From assembly GCA_016218805.1 (NCBI GenBank), contig JACRCW010000065.1:30040-94039 (forward strand): 64,000 nt of DNA, given 5' to 3'. The notes under the pieces were generated by a model that did no database searches, had not been told where the DNA came from, and saw only the letters and a list, made by a program, of their open reading frames with translations. Positions 42,906-52,258 of the stretch are shown here, piece after piece. The translations under genes and the position numbers were made by a program. This DNA is from Deltaproteobacteria bacterium (GTDB lineage Bacteria > Myxococcota > JACRCW01). Numbering within the stretch: the first letter of the stretch is position 1; each line of letters begins with the position of its first letter.

Positions 42906-45146
42906 ATGGGCGCAACAACGGACCCCACGCTGGCAGCGGTTGACGCGGTTCAACCCGCGGACGGCGGCGTGTATGGTCCGCGCCCGCCGGAGGGGCCTGG
43001 GGCCGCCATGTTTGAGCCCATGAAGACTGGCATGTCGCTCCCGCCCGCCGGCGTGCCGTTCGGGAAATACCGGTTGGACTACCGGCTGGGGCAGGGCGGC
43101 ATGGGCGAGGTGTTCAAGGGTCACCTCGTGGGGCTGGGCGGGTTTGACAAGACGGTGGTGATCAAACGCATCCTGCGCTCGCACCTGGCGGACCCTGAGT
43201 TCGTCAACATGTTTCTCGACGAGGCGCGCCTGGTCGCGCTGCTGTCGCATCCCAACATTGCGCAGGTGTTTGAGATTGATGCGTTCCAGGGGCTGCCCTA
43301 CCTGGCCATGGAGTACGTGGCCGGGCCCACGTTCTTTGGAATGATCCGCGAAGCCCACCGCCGTCACGACGTGCGCATGGGCTGCATTGCCAAGATCATG
43401 TCCAAGGTCTGTGACGGCTTGCACCACGCCCACAACGCGCGGGATGGGAGCGGGCAGCCGCTGGGGATTGTCCACCGTGACGTGAGCCCGCCCAACATCC
43501 TGGTGTCCGTGGAGGGCGTGCCCAAACTGGTGGACTTTGGCGTGGCCATGGCGCGCGGGCGCATGTCCAGCAGTTCGCCGGGGCTGGTGAAGGGCAAGCT
43601 GCGCTACGTGGCCCCTGAACAGATCCGCGGCGAGCCGCTCTGCGGGCGCGCGGACGTGTTCTCCGCCGGCGTGTGCCTTTACGAAGCCACCACCGGGCGG
43701 CGCCCCTTTGACGGCAAGAGCGAGGCGGAGATCATGCACGCCGTGCTGGAGGGGCGCTTTGTGAAGCCCTCCAAGCTGGTCTCTGAGTACCCGCCGGAGC
43801 TGGAGGCCGTTGTCAATTGGGCGCTCAAGACGGACCCCGCGCAGCGCTGCCCGTCCGCCAAGGCCATGCAGGAGGCGCTGGAGTCGTTTGTCACCGAGGG
43901 CGAATACCGCGCCAGGACGCAGGACGTGGCGGAGTGGATTGCGCAGCTGTTCCCGGACACGGGCCAGCAGCCGGAACTGCGCTACGTGGCCCCGCGCACG
44001 CAGGAGCCCTCGCCCTCGCCGCGGGCCGCCACACCCTCACCCGCCCCCGGCGCGCCGGCTCCCGTCTCCCTGCCCCCGCCGCTGCCCGCGGACTCGGTCA
44101 CCGCCGAGCCCACCGCCCCCATGGCCGCACCGCCCACCGCCGCGGTGTGGGACGCCGAACCCGGTCCCCCTGCGCCCGCCCGGGATGCCCCCTCGCCGCC
44201 CGAGGTCAGCGTGCCCGGCTTTGCAGTGGAAGACGACATGGTGCAGGCGGTGGAGGCCGCACCCGCGCCGGAGGCGCCCGCGCTCCCGCCGGTGGACGAA
44301 GACGCCCGGCGCAGCGCCTGGCGGGTCATGCTGGGCGTGGGCAGCGCGGCGGTCGTCGTGGGTGGCCTGTGGGTGGCCGGCGCCAGCGTGGTCATCTGGG
44401 CGGCGTATCAGCAGCACGGCAGCTCGCCGGTTGCGGCGGTGGAGGAACTCGCCCGGAACGAGCACCGCACGCCCGCACCCGCCCGCGAACCTCCGGCCCC
44501 CGTCGCCCCGGCCCCCGTTGCCCTGGCAGCCGTTGCCCCTGCCCCCGTCGCCCCGGCCGCGCCCGTGGCAAACGCAGCACCTGAGCCACCGCCCGCCGCC
44601 GAACCGCCCGCACCTGCCGCCGACGAGGCGCTGCCCCCCGCTGCGGCAGAAGCCGCGCCGCCCGTCGAGGTCCCTGCGCCCGCGCCCGCTGCGCGCGCTG
44701 AGCCGCGCAAGGCTGAGCCGCGCCGGAGCCCGGAGCCGGCCGCCAGGCCCCGCAAGAAGGGCCGCCCGGAGGCTGCCGCCGCCTCTGACCCGTCACCCAC
44801 GCCGCCGGCGCCTGCGCCGCAGCCCGCTGCAGCGGCTGCCCCGGAGGAGCGCGATGTTGCCGCCACGCCGAGCGAGGGCGTGGTGCAGGACCCCAACATG
44901 GCGCGCAACACGCTGCACCTGGCCCAGATGCTGTTCAACAACGGCGCGCTGCCCAAGGCGCTGCGCACCGCCCGGCGCGCCGCTGGGCAGGATCCGTCGT
45001 TTGCTGCGGCGCACGCGCTGGTGGGCGCCATCCTGGCCGCGCAGGGCGAATGCCCCGCCGCGCGCCAGGCATTCCAGACGGCGCTGGCCCTGGACCGCGC
45101 GGACAAGGTGGCCCGGGAGGGCCTGGCGTCCTGCGTTGACCGCTGA
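42906..45146 (+). CDS. Membrane-anchored Ser/Thr protein kinase with Pro/Ala linker and TPR-like tail
   Basis: 746 residues from ATG 42906 (GAGGTG upstream). Kinase domain about 52-330: GQGGMGEVF, VVIKRI, HRDVSPPN (about 189-196), DFGVA and APEQ. A Pro/Ala-rich juxtamembrane region leads to one helix at about 474-495 (VMLGVGSAAVVVGGLWVAGASVVIW). The exported tail is Ala/Pro-rich (AAVAPAPVAPAAPVANAA, RKAEPRRS), ending in two TPR-like hairpins (NTLHLAQMLFNNGALPKALR; LVGAILAAQGECPAARQAF). It lies between the two cytochrome genes, so it may report periplasmic redox state. Target unknown. Confidence 0.92.
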   Translation: MGATTDPTLAAVDAVQPADGGVYGPRPPEGPGAAMFEPMKTGMSLPPAGVPFGKYRLDYRLGQGGMGEVFKGHLVGLGGFDKTVVIKRILRSHLADPEFVNMFLDEARLVALLSHPNIAQVFEIDAFQGLPYLAMEYVAGPTFFGMIREAHRRHDVRMGCIAKIMSKVCDGLHHAHNARDGSGQPLGIVHRDVSPPNILVSVEGVPKLVDFGVAMARGRMSSSSPGLVKGKLRYVAPEQIRGEPLCGRADVFSAGVCLYEATTGRRPFDGKSEAEIMHAVLEGRFVKPSKLVSEYPPELEAVVNWALKTDPAQRCPSAKAMQEALESFVTEGEYRARTQDVAEWIAQLFPDTGQQPELRYVAPRTQEPSPSPRAATPSPAPGAPAPVSLPPPLPADSVTAEPTAPMAAPPTAAVWDAEPGPPAPARDAPSPPEVSVPGFAVEDDMVQAVEAAPAPEAPALPPVDEDARRSAWRVMLGVGSAAVVVGGLWVAGASVVIWAAYQQHGSSPVAAVEELARNEHRTPAPAREPPAPVAPAPVALAAVAPAPVAPAAPVANAAPEPPPAAEPPAPAADEALPPAAAEAAPPVEVPAPAPAARAEPRKAEPRRSPEPAARPRKKGRPEAAAASDPSPTPPAPAPQPAAAAAPEERDVAATPSEGVVQDPNMARNTLHLAQMLFNNGALPKALRTARRAAGQDPSFAAAHALVGAILAAQGECPAARQAFQTALALDRADKVAREGLASCVDR

Positions 45147-45214
45147 TTGTTCGCCATGGCGCACGGTTTTCGCGTGCCCCGTGCGGCCCTCCGCGCCATG
45201 GCGCGGCGTGGGCG

Positions 45215-45230
45215 TGACACGGTTCTTGCT
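45215..45230 (+). promoter_or_regulatory. Sigma54-like promoter of cytochrome 2
   Basis: TGACACGGTTCTTGCT, identical to the element before cytochrome 1, 67 nt upstream of the GTG start at 45297. Confidence 0.65.
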
Positions 45231-45296
45231 TTTCCCGCCCGGCTTTCCGGCGTAGACCCCCGCTCTGCCGCCTGCATGGCATGGCACGAGGAACCC

Positions 45297-46502
45297 GTGA
45301 CCACGACACGACACGGTCTTTGCGTCCGTCCCACCCTGGCCCTTCTGGCCGCGGTGCTGCTGTTCACACTTCCCGTCGCCGCCGCCGCGCCCAAGGGAGG
45401 GGGCGGGAAGAAGGGTGCGCCGCCGCCCGCCGCCGCCGCCAAGAAGCCAGAGGCGCCCAAGCCCGCCGCGCCGCCGCCCGCGCCCGCCAAGCAGGCCGAG
45501 CCACCCGCCAAGGCCCCGGCACCGGCCGCCGCGCCCCCGGCCAAGAAGCTCCCCGCGCTGGCCAAGGGCGCGGTGGCCCCGGTCAAGGACGGCGCCACCA
45601 CCATCCACCCGCCGTTTGAAGAGGGGGATTGCAGCGCCTGCCACACCGGCACGGATGCCCAGGACCCGGGCCCGCTCAAGGGTGACATGAAGGAGCTGTG
45701 CTTTGAGTGCCACGAGGGCCACAAGGAGTTCCTGGAGAAGCCGTCCCAGCACGTGCCCTTCAATGAGGGCTGCACCTATTGCCACAACCCGCACAACTCG
45801 GTGGCCCCGGCGCTGCTGCGGGACACCATGGACACGCTGTGCCTGTCCTGCCACGACACGGTGAAGAACGCGCTGGCCACCGCGGTGAAGCACGGCCCCG
45901 CCGTCGAGGGAAAGAAGTGCCTCAATTGCCACGCGCCACACGGCGGGGATTTCAAGCCGTTGCTGGATAAAGAGCAGTTTGACCTGTGCCTGGGCTGCCA
46001 TGACAAGGACGACGTCAAGGACCGCCGCGGCATGGTGCTGACCAACATCAAGCAGCGCCTGGATGCCAACGCGGAGTGGCACGCGCCCGTCGGCGCCAAG
46101 GAATGCGTCACCTGCCACAGCCCGCACGGCAGCCCCTCCTTCCGGATGCTGGCCAACACCTTCCCTGCCCGCTTCCATGAAGGCTACGCCAAGGAGAAGT
46201 ACGGCCTGTGCTTTGACTGCCACAATGACCAGCTGGCGGCGAACCCGACGACGGATTCGGACACCGAGTTCCGCGATGGCACGCGCAACCTGCACTACGT
46301 GCACGTGAACAAGAAGGAGCTGGGCCGGACCTGCCGCGCCTGCCATGACTTCCACGCGGTCAAGGGGCCCAGCATGATCACCGACGGCGTGAAGTTCGGC
46401 CGCAAGGGCTGGGTGCTGAAGGTGCAATTTGAAAAGAACGACGACGGCGGCAGCTGCGCCAAGAGCTGTCATTCGGCCAAGAGCTACCGCCGCGGGAAGT
46501 GA
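45297..46502 (+). CDS. Periplasmic multiheme cytochrome c, paired-CxxCH type, copy 2
   Basis: 401 residues from GTG 45297 (GAGGAA upstream). Signal peptide [23 protein letters not shown], a long Ala/Pro/Lys linker, then CSACH, CFECH, CTYCH, CLSCH, CLNCH, CLGCH, CVTCH, CFDCH, CRACH and CAKSCH, the same ten-site layout as copy 1 in spacing and order. The two clearly arose by duplication but have diverged to about half identity outside the haem motifs. It lies 50 bp upstream of guaA. Confidence 0.92.
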   Translation: MTTTRHGLCVRPTLALLAAVLLFTLPVAAAAPKGGGGKKGAPPPAAAAKKPEAPKPAAPPPAPAKQAEPPAKAPAPAAAPPAKKLPALAKGAVAPVKDGATTIHPPFEEGDCSACHTGTDAQDPGPLKGDMKELCFECHEGHKEFLEKPSQHVPFNEGCTYCHNPHNSVAPALLRDTMDTLCLSCHDTVKNALATAVKHGPAVEGKKCLNCHAPHGGDFKPLLDKEQFDLCLGCHDKDDVKDRRGMVLTNIKQRLDANAEWHAPVGAKECVTCHSPHGSPSFRMLANTFPARFHEGYAKEKYGLCFDCHNDQLAANPTTDSDTEFRDGTRNLHYVHVNKKELGRTCRACHDFHAVKGPSMITDGVKFGRKGWVLKVQFEKNDDGGSCAKSCHSAKSYRRGK

Positions 46503-46554
46503 GCCGGCGGTCGTGGCGCGACGCCGCCGCGTTGGTGCTAGGGTGCGCGCGCCC

Positions 46555-48108
46555 ATGGCCGCCCCCCTTGAATCCCAGCCCGTCCTCATCCTGGACTTCG
46601 GTTCCCAGACGAGCCAGCTCATTGCGCGGCGCGTCCGCGAGCTGCGCATCTACTCCGAGCTGGTCCCGCACACGGTCACGGCGGCGGAGGTCCGCAAGCG
46701 CCACCCGGCGGCCATCATCCTGTCCGGTGGGCCGGCCAGCGTGTACCAGGAGGGCGCGCCCACGGCGGACCCGGACATCCTGGAACTGGGCATTCCCGTG
46801 CTGGGCATCTGCTACGGCTGCCAATGGATGGCGCGCGCGCTGGGTGGGACGGTGGAGCGCGCCGCCCACCGTGAGTTTGGCCGCGCCGAGATTGAAATAC
46901 GCGAGTCCGTGGAGATCTTTGCCACGCTGGGGCCGGGCAAGCACCCGGTGTGGATGAGCCACGGCGACCAGGTGGAGAAGCTGCCGCGCGGCTTCACCGT
47001 GCTGGCGCACACGCCCACCTGCCCGCACGCCGCCCTGGGCTGGCGCGCGCGCAAGCTGTACGGCGTGCAGTTCCACCCGGAGGTGGTGCACACGCCCATT
47101 GGCCGGGACGTGCTGGAGAGCTTCCTGGTGCGCGTGGCCGGCGTGCCGCAGCAGTGGCGCATGGCGGACATTGTGGGGCAGAGCGTGGCCCGCATCCGTG
47201 AACAGGTGGGCGAGGGCCGCGTGGTGTGCGCGCTGAGCGGCGGCGTGGATTCCGCGGTGACCGCGGCGCTGGTGCACCGGGCCATTGGGGACCGGCTCAC
47301 GTGCGTGTTTGTGGACAACGGCGTGCTGCGCCACGGCGAAGTGGAGCGGGTGCGGCAGGTGTTTGTGGACGCCTTCCGCATGGACCTGCGCGTGGTGGAC
47401 GCGCGGGACCGCTTCCTGGACAAGCTCAAGGGCGTCACGGACCCCGAGGAGAAGCGCAAGCGCATCGGCGCGGAGTTCATTGCCGTGTTTGACGCGGAGT
47501 CCGAGCGCCTGAGCGGCGTCACCCACCTGGCGCAGGGCACGCTGTACCCGGACGTCATTGAAAGCGTGTCCAACAAGGGGCCGTCGGCGGTCATCAAGAC
47601 GCACCACAACGTGGGCGGGCTGCCCAAGAAAATGAAACTCAAGCTGGTGGAACCGTTGCGGGAGCTGTTCAAGGACGAAGTGCGCGCGCTGGGCGAGGAA
47701 CTGGGCCTGCCGCGCTCGCTCATCCGGCGGCAGCCCTTTCCCGGCCCGGGCCTGGCCATCCGCGTGCTGGGCGAGGTGACCGCGCCGCGCCTGGCGCTGG
47801 TGCGCGCCGCCGACGTGGTGGTGCAGGAGGAGATTGAGGCCGCCGGCCTGGCGGAAGGCATGTGGCAGGCCTTTGCCGTGCTGCTGCCGGTGCGCAGCGT
47901 GGGGGTCATGGGGGATGGCCGGACCTATGAGGAGACCGTGGCCATCCGCGCGGTCACCAGCGAAGACGGCATGACCGCGGACTGGGCGTGGCTCCCGCGG
48001 GACGTGCTGGACCGCATCTCCAGCCGCATCATCAACCAGGTGCGCGGGGTCAATCGCGTGGTGATGGACATCACAAGCAAGCCGCCGGGCACCATTGAGT
48101 GGGAGTGA
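46555..48108 (+). CDS. guaA: GMP synthase (glutamine-hydrolysing)
   Basis: 517 residues from ATG 46555, close to the E. coli length of 525. The N-terminal class I amidotransferase has [18 protein letters not shown], nucleophile GICYGCQW (Cys86) and QFHPEVVHT (His/Glu). The ATP pyrophosphatase P-loop is LSGGVDS (about 226-232), and the C-terminal dimer domain ends in GTIEWE. It converts XMP to GMP using glutamine and ATP. Starts further upstream are open but would cut into the cytochrome gene. Confidence 0.98.
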   Translation: MAAPLESQPVLILDFGSQTSQLIARRVRELRIYSELVPHTVTAAEVRKRHPAAIILSGGPASVYQEGAPTADPDILELGIPVLGICYGCQWMARALGGTVERAAHREFGRAEIEIRESVEIFATLGPGKHPVWMSHGDQVEKLPRGFTVLAHTPTCPHAALGWRARKLYGVQFHPEVVHTPIGRDVLESFLVRVAGVPQQWRMADIVGQSVARIREQVGEGRVVCALSGGVDSAVTAALVHRAIGDRLTCVFVDNGVLRHGEVERVRQVFVDAFRMDLRVVDARDRFLDKLKGVTDPEEKRKRIGAEFIAVFDAESERLSGVTHLAQGTLYPDVIESVSNKGPSAVIKTHHNVGGLPKKMKLKLVEPLRELFKDEVRALGEELGLPRSLIRRQPFPGPGLAIRVLGEVTAPRLALVRAADVVVQEEIEAAGLAEGMWQAFAVLLPVRSVGVMGDGRTYEETVAIRAVTSEDGMTADWAWLPRDVLDRISSRIINQVRGVNRVVMDITSKPPGTIEWE

Positions 48109-48418
48109 ACCTACAGGGTGCTCCGAAACGGATCAGGAGTGTGACGGGCGTACTTGCATGGGAAAGCCGGAAAGGTGAATGTGCGCCCCGGCCGGGCGTC
48201 CAAACGCGTGTGAGCCCCCGCCGGGAGGCGGCGAAGCAGGGGCGGCACCACCGGTGAAAGGCGTCACATGTGACGCGCGGCACCAAGAAGTTCTTCAAGC
48301 GGTTCCGGTGGAGATTTTTTTGACGGGAGTGGTTGGCGGAGTCCCGCGGGTTTTTTTCTGGAGACCAGACAGAGGCGGGTTGGCCAGGGTCAGGCTGCCG
48401 CCGCGTGGAGAGGAAGCA
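48109..48418 (+). other. Spacer with terminator-like element after guaA
   Basis: 310 bp without a gene. A weak hairpin (CGGGA 48324-48328 with TCCCG 48342-48346) is followed by CGGG and seven T (48351-48357), a possible intrinsic terminator for guaA. A second T run is at 48315-48321, and TTGACG at 48320 could be a -35 with no obvious -10. AGAGGAAG is the ribosome-binding site of the next gene. Confidence 0.45.
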
Positions 48419-49246
48419 ATGCGGAGCGTCAGTGGCATCTTGAGGTGGGCGGCGGCTGCAGGAGCGCTGGTGGTGGCCATGGCGGCGGCCCACGCGGCGG
48501 AGGCGGGCAGTGGCGCGGTGCAGAAGATTGGGCACGGCGAAATCAACTGGACCGACCAGTACGTGGTGGCAACCGGGAGCGGCGCACCGCCTCCGGGCGC
48601 CGTGAATGTGGCCCAGGCGCGCCTGGCCGCGGAACGCGCGGCCAAGATGGATGCCTTCCGCAACATCCTGGAGGTGCTCAAGGGCGCCCAGGTGACGGCG
48701 AAGAGCACCGGCGCCGACGAAATGAGCAATGGCACCATCAAGAGCAAGGTGGAAGGTGTCATCAAGAACTTCAAGGTCGTGGACACCAAGTACTATTCGG
48801 ACGGCAGCGTGGATGTCATTGTCCGCGTGGAGCTCAAGGGCGACCTGTCTGACGCCCTGGTGCCGGACGCGGCCAAGCCCGTGGCGGTGCCCGCGGCGGG
48901 TGCGGCCAAGAACAGCGGCCTGATTGTCAACGCCAAGGGCCTGCAGGCAGTCCCGGCCATGGCGCCACGCATTGTGGATGAGGCCGGCAACGAAATCTAC
49001 GGCGTCAACGTGGTCACGGAAGCGGCGGCCAAGGAGAGCGGCATTGCCGGCTACGTGAAGGACCTGGACAGCGCGCAGGGGCACAGCCGGGTGAAGGGCA
49101 CCCCGGTGGTGGTCCGCGCCATCCGCCTGGCCACGCCCGGCAAGAGCGACCTGGTCATCAGCAACGCTGACGCGGAGAAGCTGAAGGACCCGAACTCCAA
49201 CCAGTCCTACCTTGCGCAGGGCAAGGTCATCATCGTGATTGACTGA
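48419..49246 (+). CDS. LPP20-like exported envelope protein
   Basis: 275 residues from ATG 48419. Signal peptide WAAAAGALVVAMAAAHAAEA. Residues about 60-145 (VAQARLAAERAAKMDAFRNI ... GVIKNFKVVDTKYYSDGSVD) follow the LPP20 fold: a helix with an 'R-A-A-x-x-D-A-x-R' core packed against beta strands. The C-terminal part (KNSGLIVNAKGLQAVPAMAP) also resembles the LPP20/FlgP family used around flagellar or envelope structures. It precedes a FlgT-like gene and is probably part of the same apparatus. Confidence 0.75.
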   Translation: MRSVSGILRWAAAAGALVVAMAAAHAAEAGSGAVQKIGHGEINWTDQYVVATGSGAPPPGAVNVAQARLAAERAAKMDAFRNILEVLKGAQVTAKSTGADEMSNGTIKSKVEGVIKNFKVVDTKYYSDGSVDVIVRVELKGDLSDALVPDAAKPVAVPAAGAAKNSGLIVNAKGLQAVPAMAPRIVDEAGNEIYGVNVVTEAAAKESGIAGYVKDLDSAQGHSRVKGTPVVVRAIRLATPGKSDLVISNADAEKLKDPNSNQSYLAQGKVIIVID

Positions 49247-49281
49247 CCGTGGTGGCACCACGCAAGTCAGGGAGGCTTGTC

Positions 49282-50442
49282 ATGCGCAACAAGGCATTCA
49301 TCAGTGCAACGGCGTTGGCGCTCTGCGTGGCCACCACGGCCCGCGCCGAGGACGAGAAAACGGTCACCGTCACGGGGCAGGCGGCCATCGTCAACGGGGA
49401 CCAGAAGGGCGCCACGGAGAAGGCCCGCCGGGATGCGTTCCGGCTGGCGGTGGAGCAGGTGGGCGGCGTGCAGCTGGCCAGCTCCACGGTGGTCAAGAAC
49501 TTCATGATGACCTCGGACGTCGTGCGGTCACAGGCGGACGGGTTTGTGAAGGCCCACGAGGACAAGGAAGTGAAGTGTGATGCCAGCGTCTGCTCGGTGA
49601 CCGCGGCGGTGACCGTGGCCAAGAGCGGCGTGGACAGCTTCTACAACCTGATGCTCATGCAGGCGGGTCACCCCAAGGTGGCGTTTGTCATCGCGGAGCG
49701 GATGGCGGGTCAGACGGACTTTTCGCTGGCCAACCAGGAGCGCGGCAAGAGCGAGAACATGCTGACGGACTATTTCATTGAGCGCGGCATGAAGGTGGTG
49801 GACTTTGGGGGCATGACGGGCGTCAACCTGTCCGGCGCCGCGGCCTCCGGTGAACTGAGCGCGGCCGACGCCGACAAGCTGGCCGACAAGGCGGACGCGC
49901 AGTACGTGGTGCTGGGCAAGGTGGTGGGCGTGGACGCCGGGCCGATCATGATCCAGGGCCTGCGCTCCTACAACATGACCTTCACGCTCAAGATGTTCTC
50001 CACCGCCACCCATGAGATTGTGGCGACGGTGACCAAGAGCAACGCCATCCCGTGCATCAGCCCCAACCTGGCGCCCGTGTCGTGCATGAGCCTGTACCGG
50101 GCGCGCGTGGTGGAGCCGGCCGCGCAGGAACTGCTCAACAAGACGGCCAAGTCATTCCAGCAGCAGGTGACCGGCGAGCGGCGTGTGCAGGTGCGGGCCA
50201 AGGTGGCCAGCTTTGCGGCGCTCAACGGGTTTGTGAAGGCGCTGCAGGGCGGGGCCATTGGCGGCATCAAGGACGTGCAGCAGCGCACGTTCAAGGACGG
50301 CAAGGCCACGCTGGATCTGCAGTTGGAAGGCGGGGACGTGAACTACCTGGCCGGTGAGCTGTCCTCCAAGAAGGTCGGCGGTTCCACGGTTGAGGTGACG
50401 GGCGTCAACAACGACCTCATCGAGATCGAAATCAAGAAGTGA
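49282..50442 (+). CDS. FlgT-like exported protein
   Basis: 386 residues from ATG 49282 (GGGAGG upstream). Signal ISATALALCVATTARA. The N-terminal part (TVTGQAAIVNGDQKGATEKA, then RRDAFRLAVEQVGGVQL) matches the FlgT/LPP20-like N domain. The middle (KVAFVIAERMAGQTDFSLAN ... DAQYVVLGKVVG) resembles a TolB-N/CsgG-like domain, and the C-terminus is an SPOR-like alpha/beta domain. Likely periplasmic or outer-membrane structural protein. No flagellar gene is nearby, so the role need not be flagellar. Confidence 0.75.
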   Translation: MRNKAFISATALALCVATTARAEDEKTVTVTGQAAIVNGDQKGATEKARRDAFRLAVEQVGGVQLASSTVVKNFMMTSDVVRSQADGFVKAHEDKEVKCDASVCSVTAAVTVAKSGVDSFYNLMLMQAGHPKVAFVIAERMAGQTDFSLANQERGKSENMLTDYFIERGMKVVDFGGMTGVNLSGAAASGELSAADADKLADKADAQYVVLGKVVGVDAGPIMIQGLRSYNMTFTLKMFSTATHEIVATVTKSNAIPCISPNLAPVSCMSLYRARVVEPAAQELLNKTAKSFQQQVTGERRVQVRAKVASFAALNGFVKALQGGAIGGIKDVQQRTFKDGKATLDLQLEGGDVNYLAGELSSKKVGGSTVEVTGVNNDLIEIEIKK

Positions 50443-50457
50443 GCGTTTCTGCCTCCT

Positions 50458-50485
50458 GGGAGTCCCGCTCCAACGCGGGACTCCC
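50458..50485 (+). terminator. Hairpin after FlgT-like gene
   Basis: GGGAGTCCCGC and GCGGGACTCCC form a perfect 11-bp stem with loop TCCAAC, 16 nt after the stop codon. No T run follows, so it may attenuate or stabilise mRNA instead. Confidence 0.65.
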
Positions 50486-50523
50486 GGGGTGCAGGTCTCC
50501 AATCCGTACAGCGAGGTTGTGCC

Positions 50524-51336
50524 ATGAAGACGGCGGGATGGGTTGGCAGGGGGGTGGCCGCGGCCACCGTGGGGCTGGCGGCGTGGCTGCTGCCGGTGAC
50601 GGACAGCCAGGCGGCCAAGCCCGCAGCGGCGGCGCAGGGCGGCGTGGCCGGCAAGGTCACCTTCCTCAAGGGCAGCGCGCAGCGCGGCGCCAAGGAGAAC
50701 GGGCCGTTCAAGCCGCTCAAGCGCAATGACGACCTGCGCGAGGGCGAGTACGTCAAGACGGCGGCGGACACGCGGCTGGAAGTGAAACTGGCGGACGGTT
50801 CCCTGGTGCGGCTGGCGCCCAACAGCGCGCTGCGCATGGGCACCGCCAAGGCGGCCGAGACCGGGGACAATGAGAAGGCGCAGGCCAAGCTCACCGCGGG
50901 CAAGCTGTGGGCGTCCGTCACCAAGGGGGTGGGGTCGCAGAACAAGTTCGCCGTGCGCACGGAGAATGCCGTGGCCGGCGTGCGCGGCACCACGTTCCGG
51001 GTGAACGCCGAGACGGACGGTTCCACCGTGGTCAAGGTCTACGAAGGCGCCGTGGCCGTCTCCAACGGGCCCATGGTGGAGAAGCAGAAGGCGGGCGGCG
51101 GCAAGGGCCCCATAGACTTCAAGGGGCGCAAGGAAGTGGCCGCCCCGTTCAAGGAGGTCACCCTGCAGGAGTGGGAGAAGATTGTTGGCAAGATGATGGG
51201 CATCAAGGTGGCCGCCAACGGTGAACAGGCGGAACCGGCGGCGTTCACCGCGGAGAACGACGCGGCCGACAAGGAAGACGCCGACTGGGTGGCGTGGAAC
51301 CAGGAGCAGGACAAGACCGCTGACACGCCGCAGTGA
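50524..51336 (+). CDS. Exported FecR-domain protein
   Basis: 270 residues. Signal VAAATVGLAAWLLPVTDSQAA. FecR domain at about 40-185: VTFLKGSAQRGAK, LREGEYVKTAADTRLEVKLADGSLVRLAP and the hallmark NAVAGVRGTTFRVNAE, then VKVYEGAVAVSNG. The C-terminal tail is acidic (AENDAADKEDADWVAWNQEQ). No sigma factor or TonB receptor accompanies it, so it is a structural or ligand-binding FecR, as is common in Myxococcota envelope complexes, rather than an anti-sigma regulator. Confidence 0.88.
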   Translation: MKTAGWVGRGVAAATVGLAAWLLPVTDSQAAKPAAAAQGGVAGKVTFLKGSAQRGAKENGPFKPLKRNDDLREGEYVKTAADTRLEVKLADGSLVRLAPNSALRMGTAKAAETGDNEKAQAKLTAGKLWASVTKGVGSQNKFAVRTENAVAGVRGTTFRVNAETDGSTVVKVYEGAVAVSNGPMVEKQKAGGGKGPIDFKGRKEVAAPFKEVTLQEWEKIVGKMMGIKVAANGEQAEPAAFTAENDAADKEDADWVAWNQEQDKTADTPQ

Positions 51337-51357
51337 GGTGTCTGCCAAGCGGTGCAG

Positions 51358-51393
51358 GACCGGCGCGGGGCCCCTTGGTGGGCCCCGCGGTCG
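51358..51393 (+). terminator. Intrinsic terminator after FecR-type gene
   Basis: GCGGGGCCC and GGGCCCCGC stem with a 6-nt loop (CTTGGT), extended by GACCG/CGGTC, followed by GTTTTG. It separates the plus-strand genes from the convergent AraC gene. Confidence 0.75.
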
Positions 51394-51404
51394 TTTTGGG
51401 CGGG

Positions 51405-52211
51405 TCAGCGGGCGTTGGCGCGGCGCCACTCGCTGGGGGAGGCGCGCACCAGGCGACGGAACAGCGCGGAGAAGTGCTGCAGCGAGGCGCAGCCCACGTC
51501 CAGGGCGATGGCGGTCAGCGGGTCGCGCGTGGCGAGCATGCGGCGCTGGGCTTCGCGGATGCGGGCGGCGTTGAGCTCCGCCTGGAAGGTGGTGCCGGCC
51601 TCCTGCAGGCGCCGCTGCAGCGTGCGCTGGGACAGGCCCAGCAGGCGGGCCAGGGTGGCCGGGGTGGCGTCATCCAGGTGACCCCCCAGCGCGGCCTGTA
51701 AGGCCCCCACGGCGGGCGCCACGCCGGTCACCGCCGCGTGCAGCCCGTCCAACTCTTCGGCCAGGGTGGCCGCCCGCGGGGCCTCCAGCCATTCCAGCGC
51801 GGCCACCGCGTCTTCAAACACGCGGTGCGGGTAGGGCGGCTGCAGCACCTGGTAGAAGCCCGCCACCACGGCCCCCTCCATGCCCGCGGGACGCACCAGC
51901 GCCAGGCGCGTGACCATGCGCTGGAGGGCGTCATGGTGGCGGCGGACGTATTCGTCCAGGGCGGCAAAGGCGCCGGGGTCCGCGCGCCGGATGCGCCGCG
52001 TGTCCACCAGCGACACGTGCGGCACCGCGCCGGGTAGCAGCTCCACGGTGAGGAAATGGGCCAGGCGGCGCATGTCCGCTTCGGTGGGCCAGCCCCACAG
52101 CGTGAAGCCGTACAGCGTGGGGCTGGCGCAGAAGTAGAGGAACGTCTCGCCGGCGATCCAGCGGCCCAGCGGGGCTGAGACAAACGCGTCCTTGTCCGGT
52201 GCGGGCCGCAT
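51405..52211 (-). CDS. AraC-family transcriptional regulator
   Basis: 268 residues from ATG 52209-52211, which has GGGGGGA 4 nt upstream; ATG 52223 is the alternative. The C-terminal 100 residues hold the two helix-turn-helix motifs (PATLARLLGLSQRTLQRRLQ; LTAIALDVGCASLQHFSALFRR, ending in SPSEWRRAN). The N-terminal half is not the usual cupin; it is an alpha/beta domain (LYGFTLWGWPTEADMRRLAH) of STAS-like pattern, perhaps ligand-binding. Regulated genes unknown. Confidence 0.88.
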   Translation of the reverse strand: MRPAPDKDAFVSAPLGRWIAGETFLYFCASPTLYGFTLWGWPTEADMRRLAHFLTVELLPGAVPHVSLVDTRRIRRADPGAFAALDEYVRRHHDALQRMVTRLALVRPAGMEGAVVAGFYQVLQPPYPHRVFEDAVAALEWLEAPRAATLAEELDGLHAAVTGVAPAVGALQAALGGHLDDATPATLARLLGLSQRTLQRRLQEAGTTFQAELNAARIREAQRRMLATRDPLTAIALDVGCASLQHFSALFRRLVRASPSEWRRANAR

Positions 52212-52258
52212 GCGTCCCCCCATCCGGCGGTGAGCCTAGCGACGCGGGGGCGGCCGGC

